From contig NZ_VCNM01000001.1 of assembly GCF_007671725.1 (NCBI RefSeq), positions 682,001-746,000 of the forward strand: DNA of 64,000 nt, written 5' to 3'. This DNA is from Halorubrum depositum (lineage in GTDB: Archaea; Halobacteriota; Halobacteria; Halobacteriales; Haloferacaceae). Within the stretch, counting starts at the first letter, position 1; the number at the start of each line of letters is the position of its first letter. The position numbers and the translations under genes are program-made. Shown here piece by piece: positions 30,238-39,433 of this stretch. The notes beneath the pieces are model-generated. The model saw only the letters and a list, made by a program, of their open reading frames with translations, was not told the origin of the DNA and made no database searches.

Positions 30238-31676
30238 ATTGCGAAGACGCTGATATTACTTTCTCGTTTATCGGGACGGACAACGATCTCGATAATCCGA
30301 TTGTTGAAATTCGTCCGCTGACGATGGATTTCCAGCGGAATATCAATCAGTTCGATTTCGTTCGCTCCAAATTCTCTCAAGGAGTGGCCGACCACATCGA
30401 GTTGGCTGTCCTCGATGATGATGGAGTCCTACACCGCCCCCGCCCCGTTGTTATCAAGCTCGGCGGGAAGCCGATTCACCGGATGCTCTACCTCCCTGAC
30501 GCTGTTCAGTTCGGGTCGGGAAACGTCCATATCGAGCTTCACGACTGTCAGAAGTACCTCGACCGGGGAGTAGTGGACTACCAGCGGCAGAACGTTCGCC
30601 TCGATGATGCGTACCGCTACGTGTTCAATCAGCGGGACACCTCGGACGGCGAGATGTTCTCAGGTATCGAGTTCTCTGTTCCCGACTCGGCGTTCGAGGA
30701 ACTGAACAGTCGGTACAAGCCCGGTTTGGGGCCGATTACGCTGAAGAACCAGCGGGCGTGGGATGCGATTCGGCAGGCTCGGCGCGACCAGACGGGTTCG
30801 TTCGAGCCAAAGCATCAAGAGGACGTTATCCGCGATCTCGAAGCCGAGAACGTCCACAACATCATCGACGGACACTACGCTCTGGACTTCAAGCAGGTGA
30901 CGCCGTGGGAAGCTATCCTCGAAATGAACGAGAAGTTCGGCGTCACGACGTGGGTAGCCCCGGACGGGAAGTTTTGGGTTGGTAGCCGGGAGGCTACGGG
31001 AATCGACCACGTTGCGGCTCCCGACGACCCCCGAGTGTGGAAGCTAATCGACTACAACATCACTCCGCCCCGCGACCCGATTATGAAGGTCGTGGTTCGG
31101 GGGAAGCAGGTTCACGACCCGAACGACAGTTTCGTTGATAACGTCGGGGAGTTCGTCAATCAGAACCGGAACATCTTGGACTTCCGTATGGAGGGCGTTG
31201 CTGAGCGTCCCGATCTGGACTATGGGCGAATCATTAGTCCCGAAGACCTCGATGCGGCGGCTGACGGGTTGAAGGAGATCGCCAAACGCAAGCTGATAAA
31301 CGAGCAGAAGAAGCAATGGAGTGGGAACGTTGAGCTTCTTCCGTCCCACTCCGGCGACGTTTGGACTGACATTCGGGACGTTCAGATCGGGGATGCTATC
31401 GTAACGATTCCCCCGGAGAACGGCGGCGGTGAGTGTCGGTCGAACATTCAGTTGGAGAAGTTCACAATTACCGGCGTTCAGCACACGCTCACCGACGACG
31501 GTGAATGGACGCTCCGCCTGAACGTGGTTCCGGTGGCTGACGGACACCTCCACCCGGACAACGTGAAGACCTACAACCGCTACTTCGACCCGACGAGCAA
31601 GGAGTACGTCGACGAGGAAACGTATGAGGCTCGGAAAGAGGCGGACAAGGGCTTCCAACTGAACGACCTGATCTGA
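30234..31676 (+). CDS. baseplate hub protein, gpD/gp27-like (480 aa)
   Basis: Length, order and content fit the P2 gpD/T4 gp27 hub family that forms the pseudo-hexameric collar above the spike: GGKPIHRMLYLPDAVQFGSG, then TPWEAILEMNEKFGVTTWVA, and a C-terminal swivel and OB-like part. The spike gene follows directly. Confidence 0.7.
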   Translation: MNCEDADITFSFIGTDNDLDNPIVEIRPLTMDFQRNINQFDFVRSKFSQGVADHIELAVLDDDGVLHRPRPVVIKLGGKPIHRMLYLPDAVQFGSGNVHIELHDCQKYLDRGVVDYQRQNVRLDDAYRYVFNQRDTSDGEMFSGIEFSVPDSAFEELNSRYKPGLGPITLKNQRAWDAIRQARRDQTGSFEPKHQEDVIRDLEAENVHNIIDGHYALDFKQVTPWEAILEMNEKFGVTTWVAPDGKFWVGSREATGIDHVAAPDDPRVWKLIDYNITPPRDPIMKVVVRGKQVHDPNDSFVDNVGEFVNQNRNILDFRMEGVAERPDLDYGRIISPEDLDAAADGLKEIAKRKLINEQKKQWSGNVELLPSHSGDVWTDIRDVQIGDAIVTIPPENGGGECRSNIQLEKFTITGVQHTLTDDGEWTLRLNVVPVADGHLHPDNVKTYNRYFDPTSKEYVDEETYEARKEADKGFQLNDLI

Positions 31677-31677
31677 T

Positions 31678-32112
31678 ATGATTCACGGGATAGTTACATC
31701 TACGACGACCAGCTCTGGTATTCTCATTGCCGATGTGCAGGTGGCACGAGCGGGGGTAACTTACAAAGAAGTGCCAGTTGCTCATCTCCACCCCGGACAC
31801 CTTCAGTCGATTACTGAAGGCTCTCGGGTGCTGATGGAGCGGACTGAGGACAATCTGTGGGTCATTATTGGCGTTCTTGAAACTGACGAGGACATTCTAC
31901 CCGACGAAGTTGGTGGACGTGAGCAGGTAATGGCGTTCGATGATGGGACTGAGATTAGCGTCAAGCAGTCCGACTCGGAGGGCTACGATGTGAATATCAA
32001 CGCATCGAGTGGGGTGAACATCAAAGCGACCGGCGACGTGACGATTGAGACTGGTGGACACCTCCAGTTCCGGTCGTCCTCGGTTGACTTCGACACCTCG
32101 GGGAGCGTATGA
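31678..32112 (+). CDS. baseplate spike protein, gpV/gp5-like (144 aa)
   Basis: N-terminal OB-like part (GIVTSTTTSSGILIADVQVA; VPVAHLHPG) and a C-terminal repeat-like beta stretch (VNINASSGVNIKATGDVTIE) typical of a spike stalk. This would be the membrane-piercing needle at the baseplate centre. It overlaps the PAAR gene by 4 bases (ATGA). Confidence 0.7.
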   Translation: MIHGIVTSTTTSSGILIADVQVARAGVTYKEVPVAHLHPGHLQSITEGSRVLMERTEDNLWVIIGVLETDEDILPDEVGGREQVMAFDDGTEISVKQSDSEGYDVNINASSGVNIKATGDVTIETGGHLQFRSSSVDFDTSGSV

Positions 32113-32480
32113 GCAAGAAGTGGGTAGTTCACGGAGCGACGTGTGAGGCAGATGGACACCCTTCGGAGTGCCAAGCCACGGTGACGGGACAGACGCAGGA
32201 CGCGGACGGCGATACGTCCGTGACGATCAACGGAGTGCCTGTCACCGATCACGCCGACTCGATGCATTTCGACTCTCACGCTCACGCTTACGTGGAAACA
32301 GACGACGGCGGATACTGTGACGACTTCTACTCTCACGACCTCACGCCCGACGAGAACCCGAGTGTAACGATTAACGGAAACCCGATTGTACGAGTCGGGG
32401 ATAGTACGAGTGACCCCGGAGCGGGGACGGCGACCGTCGTTGACAGCGGCGGGAACGGGGCCGTAACGCACACAGAATAG
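32109..32480 (+). CDS. PAAR-like spike tip protein (123 aa)
   Basis: Repeated DTSVTINGVPVTDHADSMHF and PSVTINGNPIVRVGDSTSDP are PAAR-type beta-cone repeats. His residues (DHADSMHFDSHAHA) may bind the metal at the tip. Sharpens the spike. End of the operon segment before the second promoter. Confidence 0.75.
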   Translation: MSKKWVVHGATCEADGHPSECQATVTGQTQDADGDTSVTINGVPVTDHADSMHFDSHAHAYVETDDGGYCDDFYSHDLTPDENPSVTINGNPIVRVGDSTSDPGAGTATVVDSGGNGAVTHTE

Positions 32481-32501
32481 CCCTCTCCGGGCCGTACATC
32501 G

Positions 32502-32526
32502 TATATAAACCCTTTACCATTAATAG
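32502..32526 (+). promoter_or_regulatory. late promoter, copy 2
   Basis: All 25 bases identical to 12644-12668. The TATA box TATATAAA begins 45 bases before the ATG at 32547, so transcription near 32528 would leave a leader of about 20 bases. It would boost the baseplate and fibre genes independently of the first promoter. Confidence 0.7.
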
Positions 32527-32546
32527 TATTAGAGGACTCCCTCCCT

Positions 32547-32873
32547 ATGCTTGATTTAGCTCTTGATAGTGACTTCTCTGTTTTTCTGGACGCGAGCAAT
32601 GATCTTGCCACGGTAAGTGGGCGGGAGCAATTCGAGCAGTCGGTCGTGATTATGCTCACCGAGCTGATGCGGAACTCGGCTATCGGTGAGTTCGACCAAG
32701 CGACCATCGAACAGAAACTCAAACTGGAAGCATCGAGGGTGGCTCGTCAGCACGACCGTATTTCTGAGATTTCAGGTATTCGGGTCGAACCACACGACGA
32801 GAACCCGCACGCCTACGTTGTCGGTATCGACTACAAATCGAACGAGGTTTTCGAGGAAACAATTAGTGAATGA
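32547..32873 (+). CDS. baseplate wedge protein, gpW/gp25-like (108 aa)
   Basis: Short alpha/beta protein with the family pattern VSGREQFEQSVVIMLTELM followed by IEQKLKLEASRVARQHDRI. It shares a fold with T4 gp25 and has a sheath-nucleating role in the baseplate. Overlaps the next gene by 4 bases. Confidence 0.78.
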   Translation: MLDLALDSDFSVFLDASNDLATVSGREQFEQSVVIMLTELMRNSAIGEFDQATIEQKLKLEASRVARQHDRISEISGIRVEPHDENPHAYVVGIDYKSNEVFEETISE

Positions 32874-34105
32874 CGATTAACGAAGACGGCTCTTTTGACG
32901 GCGATACCGAGGCTGAAATCCTCGATGCGATGATTGCCGACGCGAAGCAGTATTGGTCAGAGGACATTAAGGAATCTGACCTCGCTGTAATTCGGAATTT
33001 CTACCGGCCTATCGCTCGGCGTCTCGCTCAGGCACAGGACGATATTGGACTTGTTCTTCAGTCCACGCAGATTGACAACGCCGAGGGTGCGGCTCTCGAT
33101 CTTCTCACGGCGCTCATTGGCGTGACTCGGGAACCGGCAGTTCGCGCTCGTGGTGAGGTTACGTTCTCGCGTGCCAACGCCGCCGAAATGGATTACCACA
33201 TTCCGGCGGGGACTGAGGTTCAGACGAGAAACGACCCCCCGATTGAGTTTGTGACTACGGAGGGTGCGGTTATCGAGGAGGGAACCAAGTCGGCTTCCGC
33301 CCCGGTCGTCGCGGTCGAACCCGGAGCAAACTCGAACGTCGGCTCGAACACGATTACCGCTCTCCCTGTTCCGCTGGCAGGCATCGAGCGTGTTACGAAC
33401 CCTGCGAACACCACGGGTGGAGAGAACCGAGAAGGGGACGAACATCTCCGTGAGCGAGCAAGCGAGGAGCTGGCAGAGGGTTCGAGTGCAACCGGCCCCG
33501 CGCTGGTCACGGCGGTTCAGGGAATCGAGGGCGTCACCTCGGTCAGTATTCTCATCAACGACACTCCTGACGACAACGGGCGCGGCTACAATCTGCCCGC
33601 TAACTCTGGTGAGCTTGTCGTGACGGGTGGGGACGACGCCGAGATCGCGCAGGCTATCCTCGAAACAAAGGGGATGGATTCGACGCTGGTTGCCGGAGTA
33701 AACGGTGTGGCCGTGGAGGGAGTTGTAGCGGAGCTTCCGAATGGTCAGACCCACCCGGTTGACTTCTCGCGGGCGAACCCCGTGACCATCTACATCGAGG
33801 CAGATGTGCAGGTCGATTCCACCTACGAGAGCGATGACGACGTGCTGAACAACATCGTTCGGTACGTCGGCGGTCAGACCACGGACGGCTTCGAGAAGGA
33901 CGGTGAGCTTGGCGTGACCGACGACGTTCTCTACGGCGAGATCGAGTACCGGATTCGGGACGTTCCCGGCGTGTACGACGTGACCGGCCTCAAGATTGGT
34001 CGCACCGACCCGCCGGATTCCACGTCGAACATCTCGATTGGGAGTATGGAGGAAGCAAACACGGACGCTCGCACCGACATTACGCTCCACACGAGCGAGG
34101 TGTAG
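32870..34105 (+). CDS. baseplate J-like protein (411 aa)
   Basis: GAALDLLTALIGVTREPAVR, then ARGEVTFSRANAAE and IPAGTEVQTRNDPP, is the signature of the baseplate J/gp47 family. REGDEHLRERASEE and the C-terminal region with IEYRIRDVPGVYDVTGLKIG agree. Part of the wedge together with the gp25-like and gpI-like proteins next to it. Confidence 0.85.
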   Translation: MTINEDGSFDGDTEAEILDAMIADAKQYWSEDIKESDLAVIRNFYRPIARRLAQAQDDIGLVLQSTQIDNAEGAALDLLTALIGVTREPAVRARGEVTFSRANAAEMDYHIPAGTEVQTRNDPPIEFVTTEGAVIEEGTKSASAPVVAVEPGANSNVGSNTITALPVPLAGIERVTNPANTTGGENREGDEHLRERASEELAEGSSATGPALVTAVQGIEGVTSVSILINDTPDDNGRGYNLPANSGELVVTGGDDAEIAQAILETKGMDSTLVAGVNGVAVEGVVAELPNGQTHPVDFSRANPVTIYIEADVQVDSTYESDDDVLNNIVRYVGGQTTDGFEKDGELGVTDDVLYGEIEYRIRDVPGVYDVTGLKIGRTDPPDSTSNISIGSMEEANTDARTDITLHTSEV

Positions 34106-34109
34106 GTGA

Positions 34110-34763
34110 ATGGCGACGATTCACGACGAGGTTGAGCAACTGGTCAACTCACTTCCATCGTACTACGCTGACGACGATGAGAGCGGGAATTGGAAGATGC
34201 TCGATGCGGTTGGCCGCCAAGTAGTTGACCTCGACGGCGACATTCAGACCCTCGATAACGAGACGACCGTTCAGGAGGCGATGGACATTGACTCCCTCGA
34301 AGAACTCGGGGCGATGGTCGAAATCCAGAAGCACGCTGGCGAAAACCGTGACCACCTCCGAGCGCGGATTCTCGCGGAGTATCAGCTCAACACGAGCGAA
34401 GGCACGGTCGAAGATGCTTTCGGCTCGATGGCTACGATTCTCGGGTGCGAAATCGAGGATTTGTGGTTTCAGGACTGGCGGTTCCTCTTTGGGGAAATCC
34501 ACAGGCGGACTGTCTGTTTCCTACTTCCCTACGAGGACGTACAGGAGATCGACCTCTCTGGAGAGGATATTTCGGAGGTCGTTCAGAAGCTCGCTCCGGT
34601 CGGCACTACGGTCAAGTCGCAGTATAACGGCTCGCTCCGGTACAAGACGAAGGAGGAGTACGAGAATACGAACTGGAACGGATACGATGGCGGCTATGAT
34701 GCTCTTGACTCCGAGGGCAACCCAACCGGCGAGGGCGGGACAAAAGGAGGACTGATTCAATAA
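34110..34763 (+). CDS. baseplate/tail protein, P2 gpI-like (217 aa)
   Basis: After baseplate J, as in P2-like gene order. MLDAVGRQVVDLDGDIQTLD and NRDHLRARILAEYQLNTSEG match the gpI/DUF2313 style. The end is Gly/Asn/Tyr-rich (NTNWNGYDGGYDALD), perhaps contacting the fibre. Confidence 0.7.
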   Translation: MATIHDEVEQLVNSLPSYYADDDESGNWKMLDAVGRQVVDLDGDIQTLDNETTVQEAMDIDSLEELGAMVEIQKHAGENRDHLRARILAEYQLNTSEGTVEDAFGSMATILGCEIEDLWFQDWRFLFGEIHRRTVCFLLPYEDVQEIDLSGEDISEVVQKLAPVGTTVKSQYNGSLRYKTKEEYENTNWNGYDGGYDALDSEGNPTGEGGTKGGLIQ

Positions 34764-36464
34764 ATGGCGTACACTTCTAAGCTCAAGGAATGGGGAGCTG
34801 TCGCTGAGGAGCGGGCCGAGTTTCCCGATGGGTACAGGTACACGAAGGACAACCCGCCCGTAACGCACTACGACAACTTCCTCGTTCACAATCTCATCGA
34901 GGACGTTCAGCACCTCGTTGATCTCACGAACGCAATCGACCCGGACAACGATGGGCAGGTCGCTGACGCTGAGACGCTTCAGGGGAAGGCTCCCGAACAG
35001 CTCGGCGGCTTCAAGTTCATCCAGTCGGCCAACCCCGACGAGCTGACAGACGGGACGACGTGGTTCAAGCACACGAACCACCTGCTGTTCGTCGCTGACG
35101 GCGAGCAGTACGACATTTTCCCTGAGACGGGCTACGACGAGACAAGCGACTTCGCCGGTTCGGAGGGGTTCTCCGTCACGCACGAGACTCCGGCAAGGAC
35201 TCGCCTCGATGCGGGGAGTCTCAAGCTCATCAACGAGCAGGTCGTCGCTGACTTCGAGAGCGGTATCTCCCCGAACCACTCGGCGTGGTCGTGGAGCGAC
35301 ACTACGGGTGTCAGTCACGACTCTACGAACGGACGTGCCGAGATCACGTCGGTCGGGGAAGCCTACACGCCGAAGCTCCAGCGGGACGTTCCCGTTGCTC
35401 AGGACTTCGAGTTCTCCTTCGAGGTTTCCGAGGACACGGCGAACATCAACGACGAGTCTATCATCCGGCTGGACGACGAGAACGGGAACCGTGAGCTGGA
35501 GATTCAGTTCAACGACGGCGCAGGGAACGTCTCTCTAAGTGACGGCACGGAACTTCTCGCGTCGTGGACTGCCGGGCAGAACTACGTGTTCGAGGTTGAC
35601 CCGGACTTCGACGCCGGAACGCTCGATGTGGTTATCGACGGTCAGACTATCATCAGCGGTCGCCCGATGGACGCGACGGCGATCTCGAATATCTGGTTCG
35701 GCTCGAAGACCACGGACTCCGGTTCGACTCGAAGTGTGTTCGTCGACGACGTTCACACCGGAGCGCGAGAGTACGGCGAGGTCGTCGTGTCTTGCCCCGA
35801 ACCGGACTCCCGCATCGAGGGATGGGACTTGCTTCGGTTCACCCGGACGTTCGACGCCGAGAGCGTTGTGGTGGACGTGGAAGACGAGAACGGAAACACG
35901 CTCGTTTCGGATATTCAGTCTAACCACGATATTTCGGCGGCTGTTAGCGCGACGACGAATCCACAGATTCGCGTGAAGTTCGCTCGGGCGGACACGGCGA
36001 ACAACCCCTCGTTCGACTCCCTGTACCGCCGATGGGTTCTCCGCCCCGGTGACAACGGCGTGAACATCCGTGCCTTCGGTTCAGGAGGGGAGGACAACGT
36101 TCACGAGATCAATTTCACGGCCCCTGTGACGAAGGAGGAGGACGGTCGCGTAACGGTTGATCTTGACCCGAGGTACGTGAACGTGACCGGCGACTCGATG
36201 GATGGCGACCTCGATGTGAATGCTCGGGTCGAAGTCGGTGACGATCTCGTTCTGGACGATGACGACGGCGAGCAGTACGTCGTGGTCGGGAAGGGCTCAG
36301 ATACACTCACGATTGCGGAGCAGGGTGGTTCTGCGTTCGAGCAGATGGAAGTGAACGCTCGGTCGTTCACGAAGCAGGGCCACGAGGTGTGGCACGACGG
36401 GAATCGAGACGGGCGACAGTTGCGGAGGATGCATATGCACACCCGACTTGCCCGGCGACAATAA
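34764..36464 (+). CDS. tail fibre protein (566 aa)
   Basis: N-terminal attachment region (PPVTHYDNFLVHNLIEDVQH), then a lectin-like beta domain of about 200 residues (DFEFSFEVSEDTANINDESI; LDVVIDGQTIISGRPMDATA) resembling concanavalin/LamG folds. The tail has short fibre-like strands (GDSMDGDLDVNARVEVGDD). It would recognise host surface glycans. It is largely acidic, as expected in high salt. Confidence 0.7.
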   Translation: MAYTSKLKEWGAVAEERAEFPDGYRYTKDNPPVTHYDNFLVHNLIEDVQHLVDLTNAIDPDNDGQVADAETLQGKAPEQLGGFKFIQSANPDELTDGTTWFKHTNHLLFVADGEQYDIFPETGYDETSDFAGSEGFSVTHETPARTRLDAGSLKLINEQVVADFESGISPNHSAWSWSDTTGVSHDSTNGRAEITSVGEAYTPKLQRDVPVAQDFEFSFEVSEDTANINDESIIRLDDENGNRELEIQFNDGAGNVSLSDGTELLASWTAGQNYVFEVDPDFDAGTLDVVIDGQTIISGRPMDATAISNIWFGSKTTDSGSTRSVFVDDVHTGAREYGEVVVSCPEPDSRIEGWDLLRFTRTFDAESVVVDVEDENGNTLVSDIQSNHDISAAVSATTNPQIRVKFARADTANNPSFDSLYRRWVLRPGDNGVNIRAFGSGGEDNVHEINFTAPVTKEEDGRVTVDLDPRYVNVTGDSMDGDLDVNARVEVGDDLVLDDDDGEQYVVVGKGSDTLTIAEQGGSAFEQMEVNARSFTKQGHEVWHDGNRDGRQLRRMHMHTRLARRQ

Positions 36465-36482
36465 CAGTCAATTTTCTAAACT

Positions 36483-37676
36483 ATGGTTAATTACGGAAGC
36501 GGACAACTTGGCGACGTAACGATTAGCTCGAATACTGTCAAGACCAACCCTATTCTTGAATATACGAATCTGACAGTCGAATCAGGGGTCACTCTTACTC
36601 TCCCTGCTCGGGTTCGTCTGATGGTCACGGAATCTCTGACTGTCAACGGAACTATCCAAGTCAAGAAGGACATTGCGGGCGGAGGCGGTTCCGATGCTGG
36701 TGGAGCATCCGGTGGGAACCTTGAGCTGTTCGCTAAGGAGATCGCCGGGACTGGCCAAATTAATGTAGACGGTGCAGATGGAAGTACCGGAAATAGTTGG
36801 GGAAACGATAACAACGCAAATGCGGGAGCCGCTTACAGTATCCCCTCAACAGGAAAGGACGGAAGTGGGGGAGTTGGAGCGGAGCGTGGTTCCAACGCCC
36901 AATATAACAACAACAGTTGGAACGGAAACCGAGATGGGGGCGACAAGGGACAGGCTCATTCCTCGATCTATAACGACTCCACTCTGAAGTCGTACATCGA
37001 AGACTACCTTATCTCCGGTGCGTACATCACGCAGAGTCCCATCGACACGATGCTCCCCGGCTCCGGCGGCGGTTCCGGTGGGGGCGGTAACGGACAAGTT
37101 CGCCGTTACGACAATAACAACAACAGTAACTACCGCGACCGCTGTGAAGTCGGCGGCGGTGGTGGTGGATGCGGTGGTAGCTTCATCACTAAGGGCGGAG
37201 ATGGCGGTAATGGTGACGAGCGTTACCACCACAAGAACAGCCTGAGCGTTGACCCGGACGGGGCCAACAACGGAGACGCGACGATGAATTACGACGGCGG
37301 TGAAGCCGGTTCTGGCGGTGGCGCTGGCGGGTTCATCCTTCTCGTCTCCGAGAGCGTTTCCCTCGATGTAACCTTCTCTGCTCAGGGCGGTGTCGGTGGA
37401 GATGGATACTGGGGCCGTCAGAGCGGGAATGAGTGGGACGGCAATTCGTTCGCCAACTACACTCAAGAGAACAACACTATGTCGGCGGGCGGTGCGGGTG
37501 GCGGCTCCGGTGGCCTCATCATCGGGTTCACCGACAAGACGCCGACGATTCAACTCAGCGGCGGTGCTGGTGGAATCCCCGGCCACGAACGAAAGGGCGG
37601 TAACAGCAATGCAAACGCCGGTAAGCGGGGAGAGGACGGTGCTACCTTCCTCTACGATGTTTCGGAGCTGATGTAA
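36483..37676 (+). CDS. glycine-rich tail fibre or tip protein (397 aa)
   Basis: Starts with a beta-helix-like part (VNYGSGQLGDVTISSNTVKT; GVTLTLPARVRLMVTESLTV). From residue about 65 on it is Gly/Asn-rich with GGSGGGGNG, GGGGGGCGGSF and GAGGGSGGLIIGF. This resembles glycine-rich host-adhesion tips that form packed glycine helices. Located after the fibre gene, so a receptor-binding role is inferred. Confidence 0.65.
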   Translation: MVNYGSGQLGDVTISSNTVKTNPILEYTNLTVESGVTLTLPARVRLMVTESLTVNGTIQVKKDIAGGGGSDAGGASGGNLELFAKEIAGTGQINVDGADGSTGNSWGNDNNANAGAAYSIPSTGKDGSGGVGAERGSNAQYNNNSWNGNRDGGDKGQAHSSIYNDSTLKSYIEDYLISGAYITQSPIDTMLPGSGGGSGGGGNGQVRRYDNNNNSNYRDRCEVGGGGGGCGGSFITKGGDGGNGDERYHHKNSLSVDPDGANNGDATMNYDGGEAGSGGGAGGFILLVSESVSLDVTFSAQGGVGGDGYWGRQSGNEWDGNSFANYTQENNTMSAGGAGGGSGGLIIGFTDKTPTIQLSGGAGGIPGHERKGGNSNANAGKRGEDGATFLYDVSELM

Positions 37677-38048
37677 ATGGTTCAGGAAATTACTGTTCTT
37701 GTTACTCCCCCGGATTACGACGGGAGTGAGGTTGGAGATGAGCGCGTAGATAAAGTAGAGGTTGACCCCGACGCGGAGTATGCCTATCTCGATGAACGAA
37801 TTATCCCCGACGATGGGGAGACTTCAGTTGACCGCGCTCTCGTTACTGACGAGCGGAAGAAGCTCATCGAGCAGGCTATCCTCGACTACGAGGAAGAATC
37901 TGCGAAGTCGTCTCCCGATAGGCAGGTTCAGCTCGATGCGCTTGAGCAGGCAGTTGCCTATATGTGGGATGTTGTGAGCGGTGAAGACGTTGGCTCCGAA
38001 GCGGAGCGAGAATCCGAAAACACGACTGACGGCTCTACCTCGGCCTAA
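37677..38048 (+). CDS. hypothetical late protein (123 aa)
   Basis: Starts one base after the previous stop. Beta-rich N-terminus (EITVLVTPPDYDGSEVGDER) then a helical part (RQVQLDALEQAVAYMWDVVS). May be a fibre chaperone by position; not recognised. Its stop lies in the loop of a terminator-like hairpin. Confidence 0.6.
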   Translation: MVQEITVLVTPPDYDGSEVGDERVDKVEVDPDAEYAYLDERIIPDDGETSVDRALVTDERKKLIEQAILDYEEESAKSSPDRQVQLDALEQAVAYMWDVVSGEDVGSEAERESENTTDGSTSA

Positions 38049-38067
38049 GGCCGGGGTTCTTTTTCTT
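38038..38067 (+). terminator. hairpin and T-rich tract
   Basis: CCTCGGCC-TAA-GGCCGGGG (8 bp, one T-G) followed by TTCTTTTTCTTTC. The loop is the stop codon of the 123-aa gene. It marks the likely end of the main late transcript, although one more gene follows after 3 bases. Confidence 0.65.
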
Positions 38068-38070
38068 TCT

Positions 38071-38556
38071 ATGTTCCCAAGATTTCTATTGGATAGTGAC
38101 GACGACTGGCAAGAAGGTCTACGACGCTGGCTGTTCCCAAAGCTTCACCCCCTTCTCACCCGGTTCGATGGATACGGCGTTGGTACGTGCGGCTGGAACC
38201 AGTACGCCGGGACGTTCGACGAGGATGAGGAAACCATCGAGACAGAGCTGGTCGAAGTGGGATTCCGCCGGAATCCGATTGCCTGCTACAAGTCTCTCCC
38301 CGATGGCCGACCGAGCGAAGGGTCGTGGGTTCTGCTAAACACAGACGCTCCCGATCACGTCGCTCCGGGGATGCAACTGCACATTACTTTGTTCGAGCGC
38401 CGAGATGGAAAAGTTGGACGTGAGATGTATGCTCACTATGAGGACGATTGGAGAGTGTCCCCGTCCGACCATCTCAACGGGGTCAACTTCAACGCCGCCG
38501 CTGGCGTCGAAATTGTCCGAGATTACATTGACAAGAACACGTTTCTTGTCCCGTAG
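38071..38556 (+). CDS. hypothetical protein (161 aa)
   Basis: ATG at 38071, just after the T tract, so a short leaderless or coupled message is possible. Trp- and Gly-rich (LRRWLFPKLHPLLTRFDGYG; GWNQYAGTFDEDEE). The frame is open for 30 codons upstream, but that part overlaps the 123-aa gene and terminator and reads as shadow. No family recognised. Confidence 0.6.
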   Translation: MFPRFLLDSDDDWQEGLRRWLFPKLHPLLTRFDGYGVGTCGWNQYAGTFDEDEETIETELVEVGFRRNPIACYKSLPDGRPSEGSWVLLNTDAPDHVAPGMQLHITLFERRDGKVGREMYAHYEDDWRVSPSDHLNGVNFNAAAGVEIVRDYIDKNTFLVP

Positions 38557-38557
38557 A

Positions 38558-38587
38558 GAATAGCTATTCCTCCCCTTCGTAGGGGAG
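38558..38587. terminator. palindrome and hairpin between converging genes
   Basis: GAATAGCTATTC (38558-38569) followed by CTCCCC-TTCGTA-GGGGAG (38570-38587). It lies where the plus-strand late genes and the minus-strand 38564-39400 gene meet, so a two-way terminator is likely. Confidence 0.5.
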
Positions 38588-39400
38588 CATCCGCGACCCC
38601 GGCTTCGACTCCCAAAGCTTGTCGCGGTACGTAGATACGTGAGAATTGAGTGAGTTCTGTGTTCGTTCTTTCTCAACTTCTTCTTCTTCCGTCATCGGAC
38701 GGGTGATTCCATCAGTCAGAAGCATATCTCGCTTAAACGGAATCACCTGAATGATAGGAGTTCCGTCTTCGATGATACCTTCGTACTCACCACCTGTCCA
38801 CATGAACGGGGCGTTGACGTTGTTGAAATATCTATCAATGTCAACGACTCCCGAGAACGGAGTGAAGGGGAGGCCCGGACGGTTCATCGGCTGAGTAATG
38901 AGTGCCGAGTATCCCTCTGGAACCTTCATGCTCCATTGGTTGATGAATTTCATAATCGGCCACTCGTGGTTCGGGAACATCTCCCCACCCACCTGAGCGA
39001 GATCGTGGTTTGAGATTACCTCAGTTGAGAAATCCCATTCGTACTCTACATATCCGTCAGCGGCCTTGAACTGGACTTCCGCTGGAAGCGGGATAATCCA
39101 CCCCAACGTCATTGCCTCCATAAACGGAGCGCACCGCTTGACGGTCGAAGATGCGATACTGTGGCGGTCATTACCAGACCCGAATCGAGAATCCGGGTCG
39201 GTGTATTGGCCGAGTTTCCTATACCAATCCGGCAGTACCTTGTTCGCAGGAACTGGCTCGGGAATCGCTCCGTACAGTTCCTTTTCGGTCACGAACTCGA
39301 TGATCTGGTCTTCTTCCGGGTTTTCTTCGGCAGGCGTTCCGTCCGGCCTCACGTAGTTAGAGAGGTCACTAAGCGGCTTGGTTACACTCGAAAAATCCAT
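38564..39400 (-). CDS. conserved-looking viral protein of unknown function (278 aa)
   Basis: The middle reads TVKRCAPFMEAMTLGWIIPL, then DGYVEYEWDFSTEVISNHDL and MKFINQWSMKVPEGYSALIT. I recall this arrangement from tailed-virus proteins of unknown function, but I cannot name the family. It is alone on the minus strand between late genes and the RNR gene, with its own TAAAGACT box 58 bases upstream. Cytosolic, acidic, no membrane segment. Confidence 0.65.
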   Translation of the reverse strand: MDFSSVTKPLSDLSNYVRPDGTPAEENPEEDQIIEFVTEKELYGAIPEPVPANKVLPDWYRKLGQYTDPDSRFGSGNDRHSIASSTVKRCAPFMEAMTLGWIIPLPAEVQFKAADGYVEYEWDFSTEVISNHDLAQVGGEMFPNHEWPIMKFINQWSMKVPEGYSALITQPMNRPGLPFTPFSGVVDIDRYFNNVNAPFMWTGGEYEGIIEDGTPIIQVIPFKRDMLLTDGITRPMTEEEEVEKERTQNSLNSHVSTYRDKLWESKPGSRMLPYEGEE

Positions 39401-39433
39401 TTCTCCTCACTCTAATAGACGCGGCCATATGAC

